From: Candidatus Rifleibacteriota bacterium
Lineage (GTDB): Bacteria; Muiribacteriota; Ozemobacteria; Ozemobacterales; Ozemobacteraceae
Length of the DNA stretch: 42,391 nucleotides
Direction: 5' to 3'
Assembly: GCA_018818125.1 (NCBI GenBank)
Contig: JAHISQ010000051.1
Span: forward strand, 1-42,391
Shown one piece after another: positions 16,546 through 24,448 of the stretch. Made by a program: the position numbers and the translations under genes. Position 1 is the first letter of the stretch. Every line of letters starts with the position of its first letter. A model generated the notes under the pieces. That model did no database searches. It was not told the DNA's origin and saw nothing but the letters and a program-made list of their open reading frames with translations.

Positions 16546-19500
16546 CTATTTTTTGGCCGGGACACCGAACACATCGGGGTATTTGCTGAAAATTTCGGGC
16601 CAGTCGTCTTTGTGATGAAACCTGATTACGATAATCCCGGCTTCCTGCAACTTTGTGGTTATCTCTTCATCGGCTTTTATCTGATCGGGTTCGTCATGTG
16701 GCGGGCCATCTACGTAGATGGCTGCGGCGTATTCCCTGTAATAGAAGTCGGGTCGGGTTGAACAGGCATCGATAAGATACTGGGCATCACTTGGAACCCT
16801 TAGTAAAAGGCTGTCGAGCTGGTCAAGCCATCGCTTTTCGAGTTTGCTGTCGCAACGACCGCGCAAGGCAGTCAGGCGTTCAGCTCTGGATCCAGTACCG
16901 CCGGCAGGCATGCAGGAAGCACCGGCAAGTCTGCTTAAAAGGTCGCGTATGAGAAAACGGTCAAGATCCTTGTGTTCCATCTGGTTGCCGTAATCGAGAA
17001 GACATTCATAACAGGCTTTGCCGCAGGTTGTTGCTGCGCGGTCTTCGAGAGTCTCAGGGTTAAAATGACAAATTTCGAGTGCTACGCGAGCCAGGGCAGG
17101 TAGTATGGCAGGATCTTCGACAATCTGGCGCAGCACCCCGGCGCCGCCCTCAGAGGCTTCGTAAAAGAGAATCTCATGGCGGTCTTTTGCGGTTGGCATG
17201 GGTTCGCAGGAAAGCTCACGTGGTTCAAGCTGGAAATACTTCTGGATAGCTTCTTTTAAAGCAGCCTGAATGCCTGCCATCTCGGCAAGCGGGAGTGGTT
17301 CAATAAACTGTATGACAAGAGCATTTTTTACATCTCTGACGTATGGGACGACGCGCTGCATTCTGCCCTGAGTTGTGGCATCGTCAGTGTCGTCGGCGTC
17401 TGCCTGGTTGCGGGTCCAATAGCCGCGTTCAAGGTCAAGGTTAAAACCGGGAGTTTGCTTGGCAGCCTGGTTCGCCCAGCCGAGGTTAACTCGGTAAAGG
17501 TCAGTGGCATCGCCATAACTCAGCTGCATAAATCTGGAGCCATCACAAAATACCTCGGCATCTTTTCGGTCAAGAGCCCCGCCAACCTCCGGGAAACGGT
17601 AGGAAGTAACAATCCTGTAGCCAAAACGCTGGCGTTCTTCTTCGTCGCAGGTAATTCTTTGAGCCAGCTTGAGGCTGACATTCTGCAGGTGTATAAGATT
17701 TTCGATCCTTGCTTCGGCTTCGAGAGAGGAGCCACAGCGATCACATATTTCAGTCAGGTTCTTGCCCTGTTCAAGATGTGCATAACCGCATCGGCAACAT
17801 CGTTTCATAACGGCAGTTGAAAGGTCGTGGGTCGCTTCGATATCGTCGGTGCCAAAGTCAAGATTAACCTTGTAAACGCGATAGCGTGCGCCTTCGTGAT
17901 ATATAAGAGCCCGCGGCCCAAACTCTGAGATAGCCAAAAACCGTGGTCTTGACAAAAATTCGTCGCGGCCCTTACGTCGACTTCGTCCTGGAACATAAGC
18001 AGAAAGCGGCAATCGTGGAAAGTTGTAGCCGGGCAGGAAACCTTCAGCTGCAAAATAACGATAAGAGTAGAAGTCGCCCTCATAAATACCTTCGGCTTCA
18101 GTCAACAGGCGAATCTGGCTTTCGGCCTGGGCGCGGAGACGTCTTGAGTGATTGCGTTCCGTCTCTGGCCTGGAATGGTCGCCGATAATCTTGTGGTGAA
18201 GTTCTCTCTGCCGCACGGCGGCACGATAAAGTGCCCGCCAGCGCTCGCAGGCGTGGTCAAAGGCCAGTTCTATCTGGTCAAGAATGTCTTTTGCCCATGA
18301 GTCGTTGAACCAGCCTGTGGTTTTTAATTCTTCAGCCAGGCCGGCAAGAAGCTGCATCGCTTTTTTACTCGCGGATGCCCGGTGCACCGGGTTTTTCAGT
18401 TCAGTAACAAGACTTGCTTTAACCGGCAACGGCAGTTTTCCAGCTTCGTTGGTAAGTTCAATTATCTGGGTAAGTGTTTTACCCAGATCAGGTTTGGCAA
18501 CTTCCATCCAGATGGCGTGGAGGTGTGAACGCAAAAGGTCGCGGTTGCGGATATCGATACGAGGCGGGGCAACTGCTCCTGCTACCATTCTGGTTGGTTC
18601 GCGGAAAAAATACTGGTCATGCGGACTGCGCCCGGCGCAATAGGTAAATACAAGGGCAGGTTGTCCGCCGCGGCCGGCCCGTCCACTGCGCTGAGCATAG
18701 TTAGCTGGTGTGGGCGGTGCGTTGCGAAGATTTACGAGATTCAACTGGGCAATATCGACACCAAGCTCCATGGTTGGTGAGCAGAATAATAAAGGCAGAT
18801 CGCCGGTTCGAAAACGTTCTTCGCGGTCTTCGCGATCTTCAGATGCAACTTGCGCAGTGTGTTCCCTTGCCTCAAGAACGCATTTAAGGTCAACGAAGTG
18901 GCGATAACACTCTACGAAATACTTGTTGCCCTCGGGCGGTATTTCGCCAACTTCGAGCAGTCGGGTGCGGTCTACCGGGCGGATTTCGCCGTTGCCGGGC
19001 AGCCAGCGCAGGGCATCGGCGTTGAGCTGGTAGCCTGGAATGTCACCACTGCGAACCTGCTCAACGATACCATAGCGCTTAAGCGCTTGGAAAAGGAAAC
19101 GTATAATAAGGTCAATATCTTCGCGCGAGATATTTTTGCCGGGTTCAAGGTGTTTGACCAGGGCTCGTTTTAAATAACGACCGAAAGCTCCGTAGGATGA
19201 CAGAAACAGGCCAGTCTTATCACTTCTCTGCCTGGAGCGCGGATAAGCGACGACGGCTTTAACCATTTCGCGCGGGTCTTCGAGATACCAGACGGTATCT
19301 TCCTGGAGGCGGGGCTTAGTCTGTTCAACGAGGTCAAGTTGCTTCTGCGGATCGAGCGAATCAACCTTGACGGCCAGAGAGCGGCGAAGAACATCGAGCA
19401 GGGTTATGAATATTTCTTCACGTGCTTCTGATGGGCATAAGCGAAGGGCCGGATGAATTTCTACAATCTCTTCGCTGTTGCGGTTAACTTTTACGGTGAA

Positions 19501-21807
19501 ACCATTTTCCCAGAGTTCTGATTCATTAAGCAGGCTGTCTTCACCTTTAAGGCCATCGTAGTCGAAAACAAGAAGACCACAGTCTTCGAGGTTCGGTGCG
19601 GTAACACGCCAGCCACGCTGCAGATCGCGGTAAATGTAGTAATCAATAACCCGCCGCAGGGCATCATTGGTGGCGGCTCTGGCTGGACCTCTGACTTCTG
19701 GATCAGCCGCATATTCGTCGAATCGGAGCTGCATTGCTTCGAATACGCTTTTGGAAAGCTCGCCGTGTGTAATCCCCTTGCTCCCCTTAGCCTGAGTCGC
19801 TTTGTAGAGGGCTGATCTCAGCAGGGCAACCTGAGTGAAGTCGTTGAAGTGCCCGGCTTGAAGTGAAGCATCCTGGCGGTTGTCGGTAAAACTGAGCAGC
19901 TTTCTTGCTTCTGGTTTGAGGCTTGTATCACCCTGCAACTCTATCAGCGAGCGCACCGCGAGAATGGTGGTAGCAGTGCTGCGGTTGTCTACGCCCAGAG
20001 TTGCAAGTTTTGCCTGTTCAGACCTCTGGCTCTTTGCATGGGCCACCCCGCACGATGGTTCGAGACAGAAAAGAAAAGAATCATAAATCAGGGCGGCCTG
20101 AACACCCTGACCTTCGGAAACAATACGGCCAGTTGCATCGACAAACACTTGAACCGGCACGTCTTTTCTTGATTCAGGTTTAACTCTTTCAATGCCCTGT
20201 GGGGTAGTTTCTTTCATCGATTCGGGGAGTCTTTCGAGCATGGCCGGGCATTCTGCCGGATACCATGGGTCTGTCTCTGAAATGTAAAGGTAAGCATCGC
20301 GTGGGCCCTCGCCATCATCGCTTCGTCGGTTTTCACGGGGCAGCAAAAATTCGCCCTTGTCGTCAGAGGTCACACTAACCCGGTAATATGCGGTGCCGCA
20401 CTGTCGGCAAAAAACAAGCGGGTATAGCGGCTTGTTGTGGTCTTCGGGATCCGCAACTTTTTTTGACATTTCGAGGTGTCTGCTAGCTTCTGGTTCAATT
20501 GTTGACCATACAGTATCACCGCGGGTGAAAAACTGGTGTAGTCTGAAGGCAAATATCGGGAAACGGCTGGATTTGTCGCGCCGGAGTCTGGAACCAACAG
20601 TAAGAAACTGCCGGAGGGTTGTAGCACATTTCTTTGCGTCTGTTGCAGTTAATTCGGCTAGTTCGGTCGCAGCACTTTTTTTGCCTGACAATGGTCGTGG
20701 AATCTGGCGGACCAGTCGGCCTGTTCCCTGCTCGGCCTTAATGCCGAAAATCGTTTCTATCCAGGATGAAAGGGGATGTATACGAAAACTTTCGTAGTCT
20801 TCGGGAGGTGCTTTTTCTAAATTTATGGTGTCGCGGATAGTAGCAACAAGCTCGGGGTTTTCAATATTTATTTCAGGTGTCGCTCGTTCGAGGGTTTCGC
20901 CAATTATCTGGTTTGCGGAGAACGGGACACCAAACAATGTCTGTGCGACTTTTGCCACTTCAGCCTTCTGCTCTTCGGTTGTGCCGGCACTGGCCATGGT
21001 GGCAGACGTGCCGATACATACGATGTCATGTCCACCAAAAGCGAGTCGGCAGCGTCGAATCAGCAGTGCCACATCGGCTCCCTGACGGCCGCGGTAGGTA
21101 TGCAGCTCGTCGAAAACCAGATATTTGAGGCCTTGAGCGGCGCGGACGAGCTCGCGATCTTCGCGACGTGTCAGCAGGAGTTCGAGCATCATGTAGTTGG
21201 TGAGCAGAATGTCTGGCGGATTGCTGCGAATATTTTCGCGCTCTTCACCTTTTTCCTGACCGGTATAGCGGGCAAATCGAATCGGAGCTTTGCCTTCGGG
21301 GTAGCCTTTTTCAATGAACTTTCTCAGTTCTTCGTTCTGGCTGTTGGCAAGGGCGTTCATGGGATACACGACGATTGCCTGGATGCCTTTGCCGGAACCG
21401 TTTTTTAATATGTGATTTACTATCGGGATGATATAGGTCAGGCTTTTGCCGGACCCGGTGCCGCTGGTGAGGACATAGGACTTTTTTTCATCTACTGCCT
21501 TGGAAATAGCTTCATGCTGGTGTGCGTGAAGCTGCAGCGGCTTACCCAACAGGTCGGTATCGGTCTTATCTATCCGGAATATGTTTGAGCATTCCGGGTG
21601 CAACTTACCTTTTTTTACGAGATCGTCAATGGTGCCGCCAGAGAAAAATGTCGGGTTCAGCTGTAGTAGCGGTTCTGGCCAGAATGCGCCGTCATTCAGG
21701 TCTTGATCTACGCGCTCTTCGACTCGTTTGTCGCGTATTTTGATGAAACTCCGGGTGTAGTTTTTGTAGTCATCTACAAGACGGTTGCGCAGGTCAAAAA
21801 CGTCCAT
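16546..21807 (-). CDS. DEAD-box helicase with DUF1998 and C-terminal Vsr/DUF559-like nuclease domain
   Basis: A 1753-residue protein, first gene of the leftward operon. Walker A SGTGSGKS (115-122), DELH (233-236), TSATMAS, then GVDIAQLNLV and the YAQRSGRAGRGG motif VI complete an SF2 helicase. A zinc ribbon (CCRCG...CDRCG) and a DUF1998/MZB region with CGKACYECLLDYGNQ follow. The last ~110 residues (SKLEKRWLDQL, RPDFYY, IYVDGPPHDE, IVIRFHH) look like a Vsr/DUF559 nuclease fold. In DISARM, DrmA (helicase) and DrmB (DUF1998) are separate; here one chain seems to cover both and adds a nuclease. DruE of Druantia is also a long DUF1998 helicase. The ATG at 21807 has GGGAG 7 nt upstream; the frame is also open from an ATG at 21843 with poorer spacing. 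Confidence 0.82.
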   Translation of the reverse strand: MDVFDLRNRLVDDYKNYTRSFIKIRDKRVEERVDQDLNDGAFWPEPLLQLNPTFFSGGTIDDLVKKGKLHPECSNIFRIDKTDTDLLGKPLQLHAHQHEAISKAVDEKKSYVLTSGTGSGKSLTYIIPIVNHILKNGSGKGIQAIVVYPMNALANSQNEELRKFIEKGYPEGKAPIRFARYTGQEKGEERENIRSNPPDILLTNYMMLELLLTRREDRELVRAAQGLKYLVFDELHTYRGRQGADVALLIRRCRLAFGGHDIVCIGTSATMASAGTTEEQKAEVAKVAQTLFGVPFSANQIIGETLERATPEINIENPELVATIRDTINLEKAPPEDYESFRIHPLSSWIETIFGIKAEQGTGRLVRQIPRPLSGKKSAATELAELTATDAKKCATTLRQFLTVGSRLRRDKSSRFPIFAFRLHQFFTRGDTVWSTIEPEASRHLEMSKKVADPEDHNKPLYPLVFCRQCGTAYYRVSVTSDDKGEFLLPRENRRSDDGEGPRDAYLYISETDPWYPAECPAMLERLPESMKETTPQGIERVKPESRKDVPVQVFVDATGRIVSEGQGVQAALIYDSFLFCLEPSCGVAHAKSQRSEQAKLATLGVDNRSTATTILAVRSLIELQGDTSLKPEARKLLSFTDNRQDASLQAGHFNDFTQVALLRSALYKATQAKGSKGITHGELSKSVFEAMQLRFDEYAADPEVRGPARAATNDALRRVIDYYIYRDLQRGWRVTAPNLEDCGLLVFDYDGLKGEDSLLNESELWENGFTVKVNRNSEEIVEIHPALRLCPSEAREEIFITLLDVLRRSLAVKVDSLDPQKQLDLVEQTKPRLQEDTVWYLEDPREMVKAVVAYPRSRQRSDKTGLFLSSYGAFGRYLKRALVKHLEPGKNISREDIDLIIRFLFQALKRYGIVEQVRSGDIPGYQLNADALRWLPGNGEIRPVDRTRLLEVGEIPPEGNKYFVECYRHFVDLKCVLEAREHTAQVASEDREDREERFRTGDLPLLFCSPTMELGVDIAQLNLVNLRNAPPTPANYAQRSGRAGRGGQPALVFTYCAGRSPHDQYFFREPTRMVAGAVAPPRIDIRNRDLLRSHLHAIWMEVAKPDLGKTLTQIIELTNEAGKLPLPVKASLVTELKNPVHRASASKKAMQLLAGLAEELKTTGWFNDSWAKDILDQIELAFDHACERWRALYRAAVRQRELHHKIIGDHSRPETERNHSRRLRAQAESQIRLLTEAEGIYEGDFYSYRYFAAEGFLPGYNFPRLPLSAYVPGRSRRKGRDEFLSRPRFLAISEFGPRALIYHEGARYRVYKVNLDFGTDDIEATHDLSTAVMKRCCRCGYAHLEQGKNLTEICDRCGSSLEAEARIENLIHLQNVSLKLAQRITCDEEERQRFGYRIVTSYRFPEVGGALDRKDAEVFCDGSRFMQLSYGDATDLYRVNLGWANQAAKQTPGFNLDLERGYWTRNQADADDTDDATTQGRMQRVVPYVRDVKNALVIQFIEPLPLAEMAGIQAALKEAIQKYFQLEPRELSCEPMPTAKDRHEILFYEASEGGAGVLRQIVEDPAILPALARVALEICHFNPETLEDRAATTCGKACYECLLDYGNQMEHKDLDRFLIRDLLSRLAGASCMPAGGTGSRAERLTALRGRCDSKLEKRWLDQLDSLLLRVPSDAQYLIDACSTRPDFYYREYAAAIYVDGPPHDEPDQIKADEEITTKLQEAGIIVIRFHHKDDWPEIFSKYPDVFGVPAKK

Positions 21808-21909
21808 GGTTTGCTCCCGACAATGCTGTGATAATAGCCTCATTCGGCATTTTATGCCTCTCCAAGCGGCTGAGTCATGTCAGCCTGTGCCTCTGCAGTA
21901 TTTCTATGC

Positions 21910-21936
21910 GTATAGTGTACAACTTGAATGCTATAC
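21910..21936. promoter_or_regulatory. operator-like inverted repeat at the DISARM-like promoter
   Basis: GTATAG (21910-21915) and CTATAC (21931-21936) form a dyad with a 15-nt spacer. It begins at about the expected +1 of the leftward promoter, a typical place for a repressor site. No regulator gene is obvious in the operon. Confidence 0.5.
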
Positions 21937-21943
21937 TTGCGCG

Positions 21944-21972
21944 ATTATAGAAAATATTCATGCTCCTGTCAA
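21944..21972 (-). promoter_or_regulatory. consensus sigma-70 promoter of the DISARM-like operon
   Basis: On the minus strand TTGACA (21972-21967), a 17-nt spacer and TATAAT (21949-21944): both hexamers match the consensus exactly with ideal spacing. Transcription would start at about 21937 and run into the helicase gene at 21807, leaving a leader of about 130 nt. Confidence 0.85.
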
Positions 21973-22095
21973 AGAATAATCACATATGAGCCACCGTTAC
22001 GGACCTCAACATGTCTATCTATAACAACAATGAAGATTCGCTGGGCATATCGAGAGTTACTGGCGCTCCGTAGCTCGCGAGCAACATTCGAAAAG

Positions 22096-22143
22096 TTGAC
22101 TTAATCATACATAGTTGCTAGGTTTGTTCTGTGTGTTAACACA
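22096..22143 (+). promoter_or_regulatory. candidate promoter and palindromic operator of the 22.2 kb cluster
   Basis: TTGACT (22096-22101), a 17-nt spacer and TAGGTT (22119-22124) form a moderate promoter. Just downstream is the perfect 12-bp palindrome TGTGTTAACACA (22132-22143), followed by a second ACACATC, as expected for an operator near +1. The gene starts at 22230 after an AAGGAGA ribosome site. Confidence 0.5.
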
Positions 22144-22229
22144 TCAAAATTTTACACACATCAGACTTTAGTAAGGTCAACGGGGATTTAAGCCATTTAT
22201 TTTCAACTGGACCTGAAGGAGATTTTTTT

Positions 22230-22772
22230 ATGCCTGTTTCAAATACTTTGCCAGCCAGGTCTAGAAGGCCACCCAGAAAAGATCAGCGAGTGTGGAGAAA
22301 TATGAATGTCGACAAGCAACTTGAAGATGCTTGGCTGGAAGCTTTTAACAGCCTGACAGTCTACAAGTTGATAAGTATTTGCGCAGGGCATCCCGCTAGC
22401 GACAGGAACTCCGGTACTCATTTAAATTTTAGACTGAAAGCTGAATGGTTCTCTCAGGATAGCCAAAACTTTGAAAAATCATTGAAAAAACTGCAATTGT
22501 CTCTGTCTGACCTGTTTGAACAGCACAGCTGCGTGAGAATGGATTACACAAAGACTTATTCTGCAAATCGAAGTAGCCAGCATGATATAAGGCAAAGTCT
22601 GACAATTTCTATCAGGCCTCGTGTAAGGCGCGAGATAACTGATTATGATGATACAACCCGAGCTTGGTTCGATAACATGGTATCGGCTATGCAGGAGTTT
22701 GATTCGCAAAGTCGGCAGATAATGGATGGTGATAAGTCTTGCGGTAACTCACACGTAGAGATACAAAAATGA
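22230..22772 (+). CDS. unknown 180-residue protein, first gene of the 22-31 kb cluster
   Basis: I do not recognise it. The first ~20 residues are basic and proline/arginine-rich (RSRRPPRKDQRVWR), the middle is mixed alpha/beta with two similar strand-like stretches (TYSANRSS and SLTISIRPRVRREI), and the C-terminus is acidic. No transmembrane segment. An excellent ribosome site (AAGGAGA, 7 nt spacing) supports the ATG at 22230; an internal ATG at 22302 also has GGAG. It overlaps the next gene by ATGA (22769-22772), so it is translationally coupled to the cyclotransferase-like protein and the two probably act together. Confidence 0.65.
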   Translation: MPVSNTLPARSRRPPRKDQRVWRNMNVDKQLEDAWLEAFNSLTVYKLISICAGHPASDRNSGTHLNFRLKAEWFSQDSQNFEKSLKKLQLSLSDLFEQHSCVRMDYTKTYSANRSSQHDIRQSLTISIRPRVRREITDYDDTTRAWFDNMVSAMQEFDSQSRQIMDGDKSCGNSHVEIQK

Positions 22773-23251
22773 ACAGATACTTTGCATATGGCTCGAACAT
22801 GGACTGGGAGCAGATAAACAGGCGTTGTGCTTCTGCCAGGTTTCTTACGGTAGCTGTGCTGCCCGATCATGAGCTTGCATTCTCACGATCTTCAGTTAAT
22901 CGGGGATGTGGAGTAGCGGACGTGATTTCCTGCCCGGGAAGTAATGTGTGGGGCGTAGTTTATGAGGTTTCTGACGAGGATCTGTGCAATCTGGATCGTG
23001 CGGAGTTCTACAAGCCTGGCAGGAAAAAAAACAGCTACATTCGCGCTGAACAAACTGTGTATGAAGTATCAGTTAATGGTTCGCCCCTGAAGGTGTTAAT
23101 CTATGTTGCAGTGCCTCAGCCAGGAGCGCATTTGCCAAATAAAGAATATCTGGGCCTGATTATCGGTGGTGCGCACCATTGGAAACTGCCAGAGCATTAC
23201 ATCGATCTGCTGAAAAAGTTTAAAACAAAGGATAATGAAGATCTTGAGTAA
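22769..23251 (+). CDS. gamma-glutamylcyclotransferase-like (AIG2/GGCT fold) protein
   Basis: A 160-residue protein. FAYGSNMD (Tyr7-Gly-Ser-Asn10) is the substrate-loop signature and Glu79 (LDRAEFYKPG) the catalytic acid of the GGCT/AIG2 fold; WGVVYEVSDEDLCNLD and the HHWKLPEHYIDLL tail also match. Family members remove gamma-glutamyl groups as 5-oxoproline from peptides or amines. With the key residues present it should be active, though the substrate is unknown. ATGA overlap with the upstream unknown gene suggests a two-gene unit, perhaps adding and removing, or recognising and trimming, a modification. A palindrome copy follows the stop by 14 nt. Confidence 0.85.
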   Translation: MNRYFAYGSNMDWEQINRRCASARFLTVAVLPDHELAFSRSSVNRGCGVADVISCPGSNVWGVVYEVSDEDLCNLDRAEFYKPGRKKNSYIRAEQTVYEVSVNGSPLKVLIYVAVPQPGAHLPNKEYLGLIIGGAHHWKLPEHYIDLLKKFKTKDNEDLE

Positions 23252-23264
23252 TCTCAGATTTTAC

Positions 23265-23280
23265 TGCAGCACGTGCCGCA
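23265..23280. repeat. interspersed palindrome, copy 5 (GC type)
   Basis: TGCAGCACGTGCCGCA: inner pairs GC and GC keep the dyad around ACGT, with one mismatch at the fourth base. It lies between the cyclotransferase-like gene and the Mrr gene. Confidence 0.7.
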
Positions 23281-23395
23281 GCGAAGTTGTTCAAGTAACG
23301 GGCTGTTGCGGTTATTGTTGCCATACTGTCATATATTGCTTTGAAGATCGTAGCTCTCGCGTTATCATATTTTAAATATCTTTTGAGGTGACAGT

Positions 23396-24403
23396 ATGGC
23401 GTTATGGTTAGTGCGCTGCGGGCGGCACGGTGAGTATGAACAGCGGTTTCTCGGGGACAACCGGATCTACCTGACATGGGAGCAGGTATCTAAGGATCTT
23501 GCAAAAATTGAGCAGCAAAACGAGATTTATAATCTGCTGTTGAATACAAACTCTGGTGAAAGCTCCGGTAAGTGCAGTAACCACGCAGGCCAGATATGGG
23601 CTTTCAGCCACAGAATGCAGCTCGGAGACCTGGTTGTCGTGCCTTCTAAATTTCAGCCGGTCATAAATATTGCTGAGATCACCGGCAATTACGCCTTTGA
23701 TAAGAAAGCAACACCAGAATATCGGCACTATCGCTCAGTTAAATGGTTAAAACGGGATATCCCTCGCAATCGTTTTGATCAGGACCTGCTATACTCATTC
23801 GGGGCCATCATGACCATCTGCCAGATTTCCAGAAACGATGCCGAGAACCGAATTAGAGTAATGCTGAGTCAGGGCTCTGTTTTCCCACCACCACCACCTA
23901 TACCACCGATTGAGAATATTGATCTCGAAGAGACCGGCCGGGACCGTATCGCAAGACTTCTTGAACAAAAATTCAAGGGACACAATCTGACGCGACTTGT
24001 TGAAGCTATTCTCAAGGCACAAGGTTACACGACATATATGAGCCCGCCCGGCCCGGATAAAGGTATAGACATACTTGCAGCTCCTGGCCCACTTGGCTTT
24101 GGCAACCCCCGTCTGTGCGTTCAGGTAAAATCCGGCAACGATCCTGTAGATTCACCGACTCTTAATCAGTTGATTGGCTCGATGCAGAATGTTCAGGCAG
24201 ACCAGGGTCTTATAGTTTCCTGGAGCGGATTCAAGCAAACTGTGGAACGAGAGAGAGCAGTGCAGTTTTTTAAGGTGCGTTTTTGGAACCAGGAGAACAT
24301 AATCAGTGAACTGCTGGCGCATTATGAATCGCTGGACGAAGATCTCAGGACAGAAATACCTCTTAAACGCATATGGACCGTAGCATTTCAGGAAGAAGAC
24401 TGA
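23396..24403 (+). CDS. Mrr-type restriction endonuclease with N-terminal recognition domain
   Basis: A 335-residue enzyme. The N-terminal ~160 residues (WLVRCGRHGEYEQRFLGDN, then LGDLVVVPS) match the PUA/EVE-like domain often found before Mrr nucleases, where it may sense modified bases. A proline-rich linker (164-171) leads to the Mrr_cat domain: GYTTYMSPPGPDKGID (Asp225) and LCVQVKSG (Gln243-Val-Lys245) supply the D...QxK site. Such type IV enzymes cut foreign modified DNA. GAGGTGA stands 3 nt before the ATG. A possible promoter (TTGAAG, 17 nt, ATCATA) lies in the 144-nt gap upstream. The dual-helicase gene follows 45 nt later. Confidence 0.86.
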   Translation: MALWLVRCGRHGEYEQRFLGDNRIYLTWEQVSKDLAKIEQQNEIYNLLLNTNSGESSGKCSNHAGQIWAFSHRMQLGDLVVVPSKFQPVINIAEITGNYAFDKKATPEYRHYRSVKWLKRDIPRNRFDQDLLYSFGAIMTICQISRNDAENRIRVMLSQGSVFPPPPPIPPIENIDLEETGRDRIARLLEQKFKGHNLTRLVEAILKAQGYTTYMSPPGPDKGIDILAAPGPLGFGNPRLCVQVKSGNDPVDSPTLNQLIGSMQNVQADQGLIVSWSGFKQTVERERAVQFFKVRFWNQENIISELLAHYESLDEDLRTEIPLKRIWTVAFQEED

Positions 24404-24448
24404 GCCGAGGGCTCGATTATATAGTAATCTTGTTCGGGATGATCAAAC

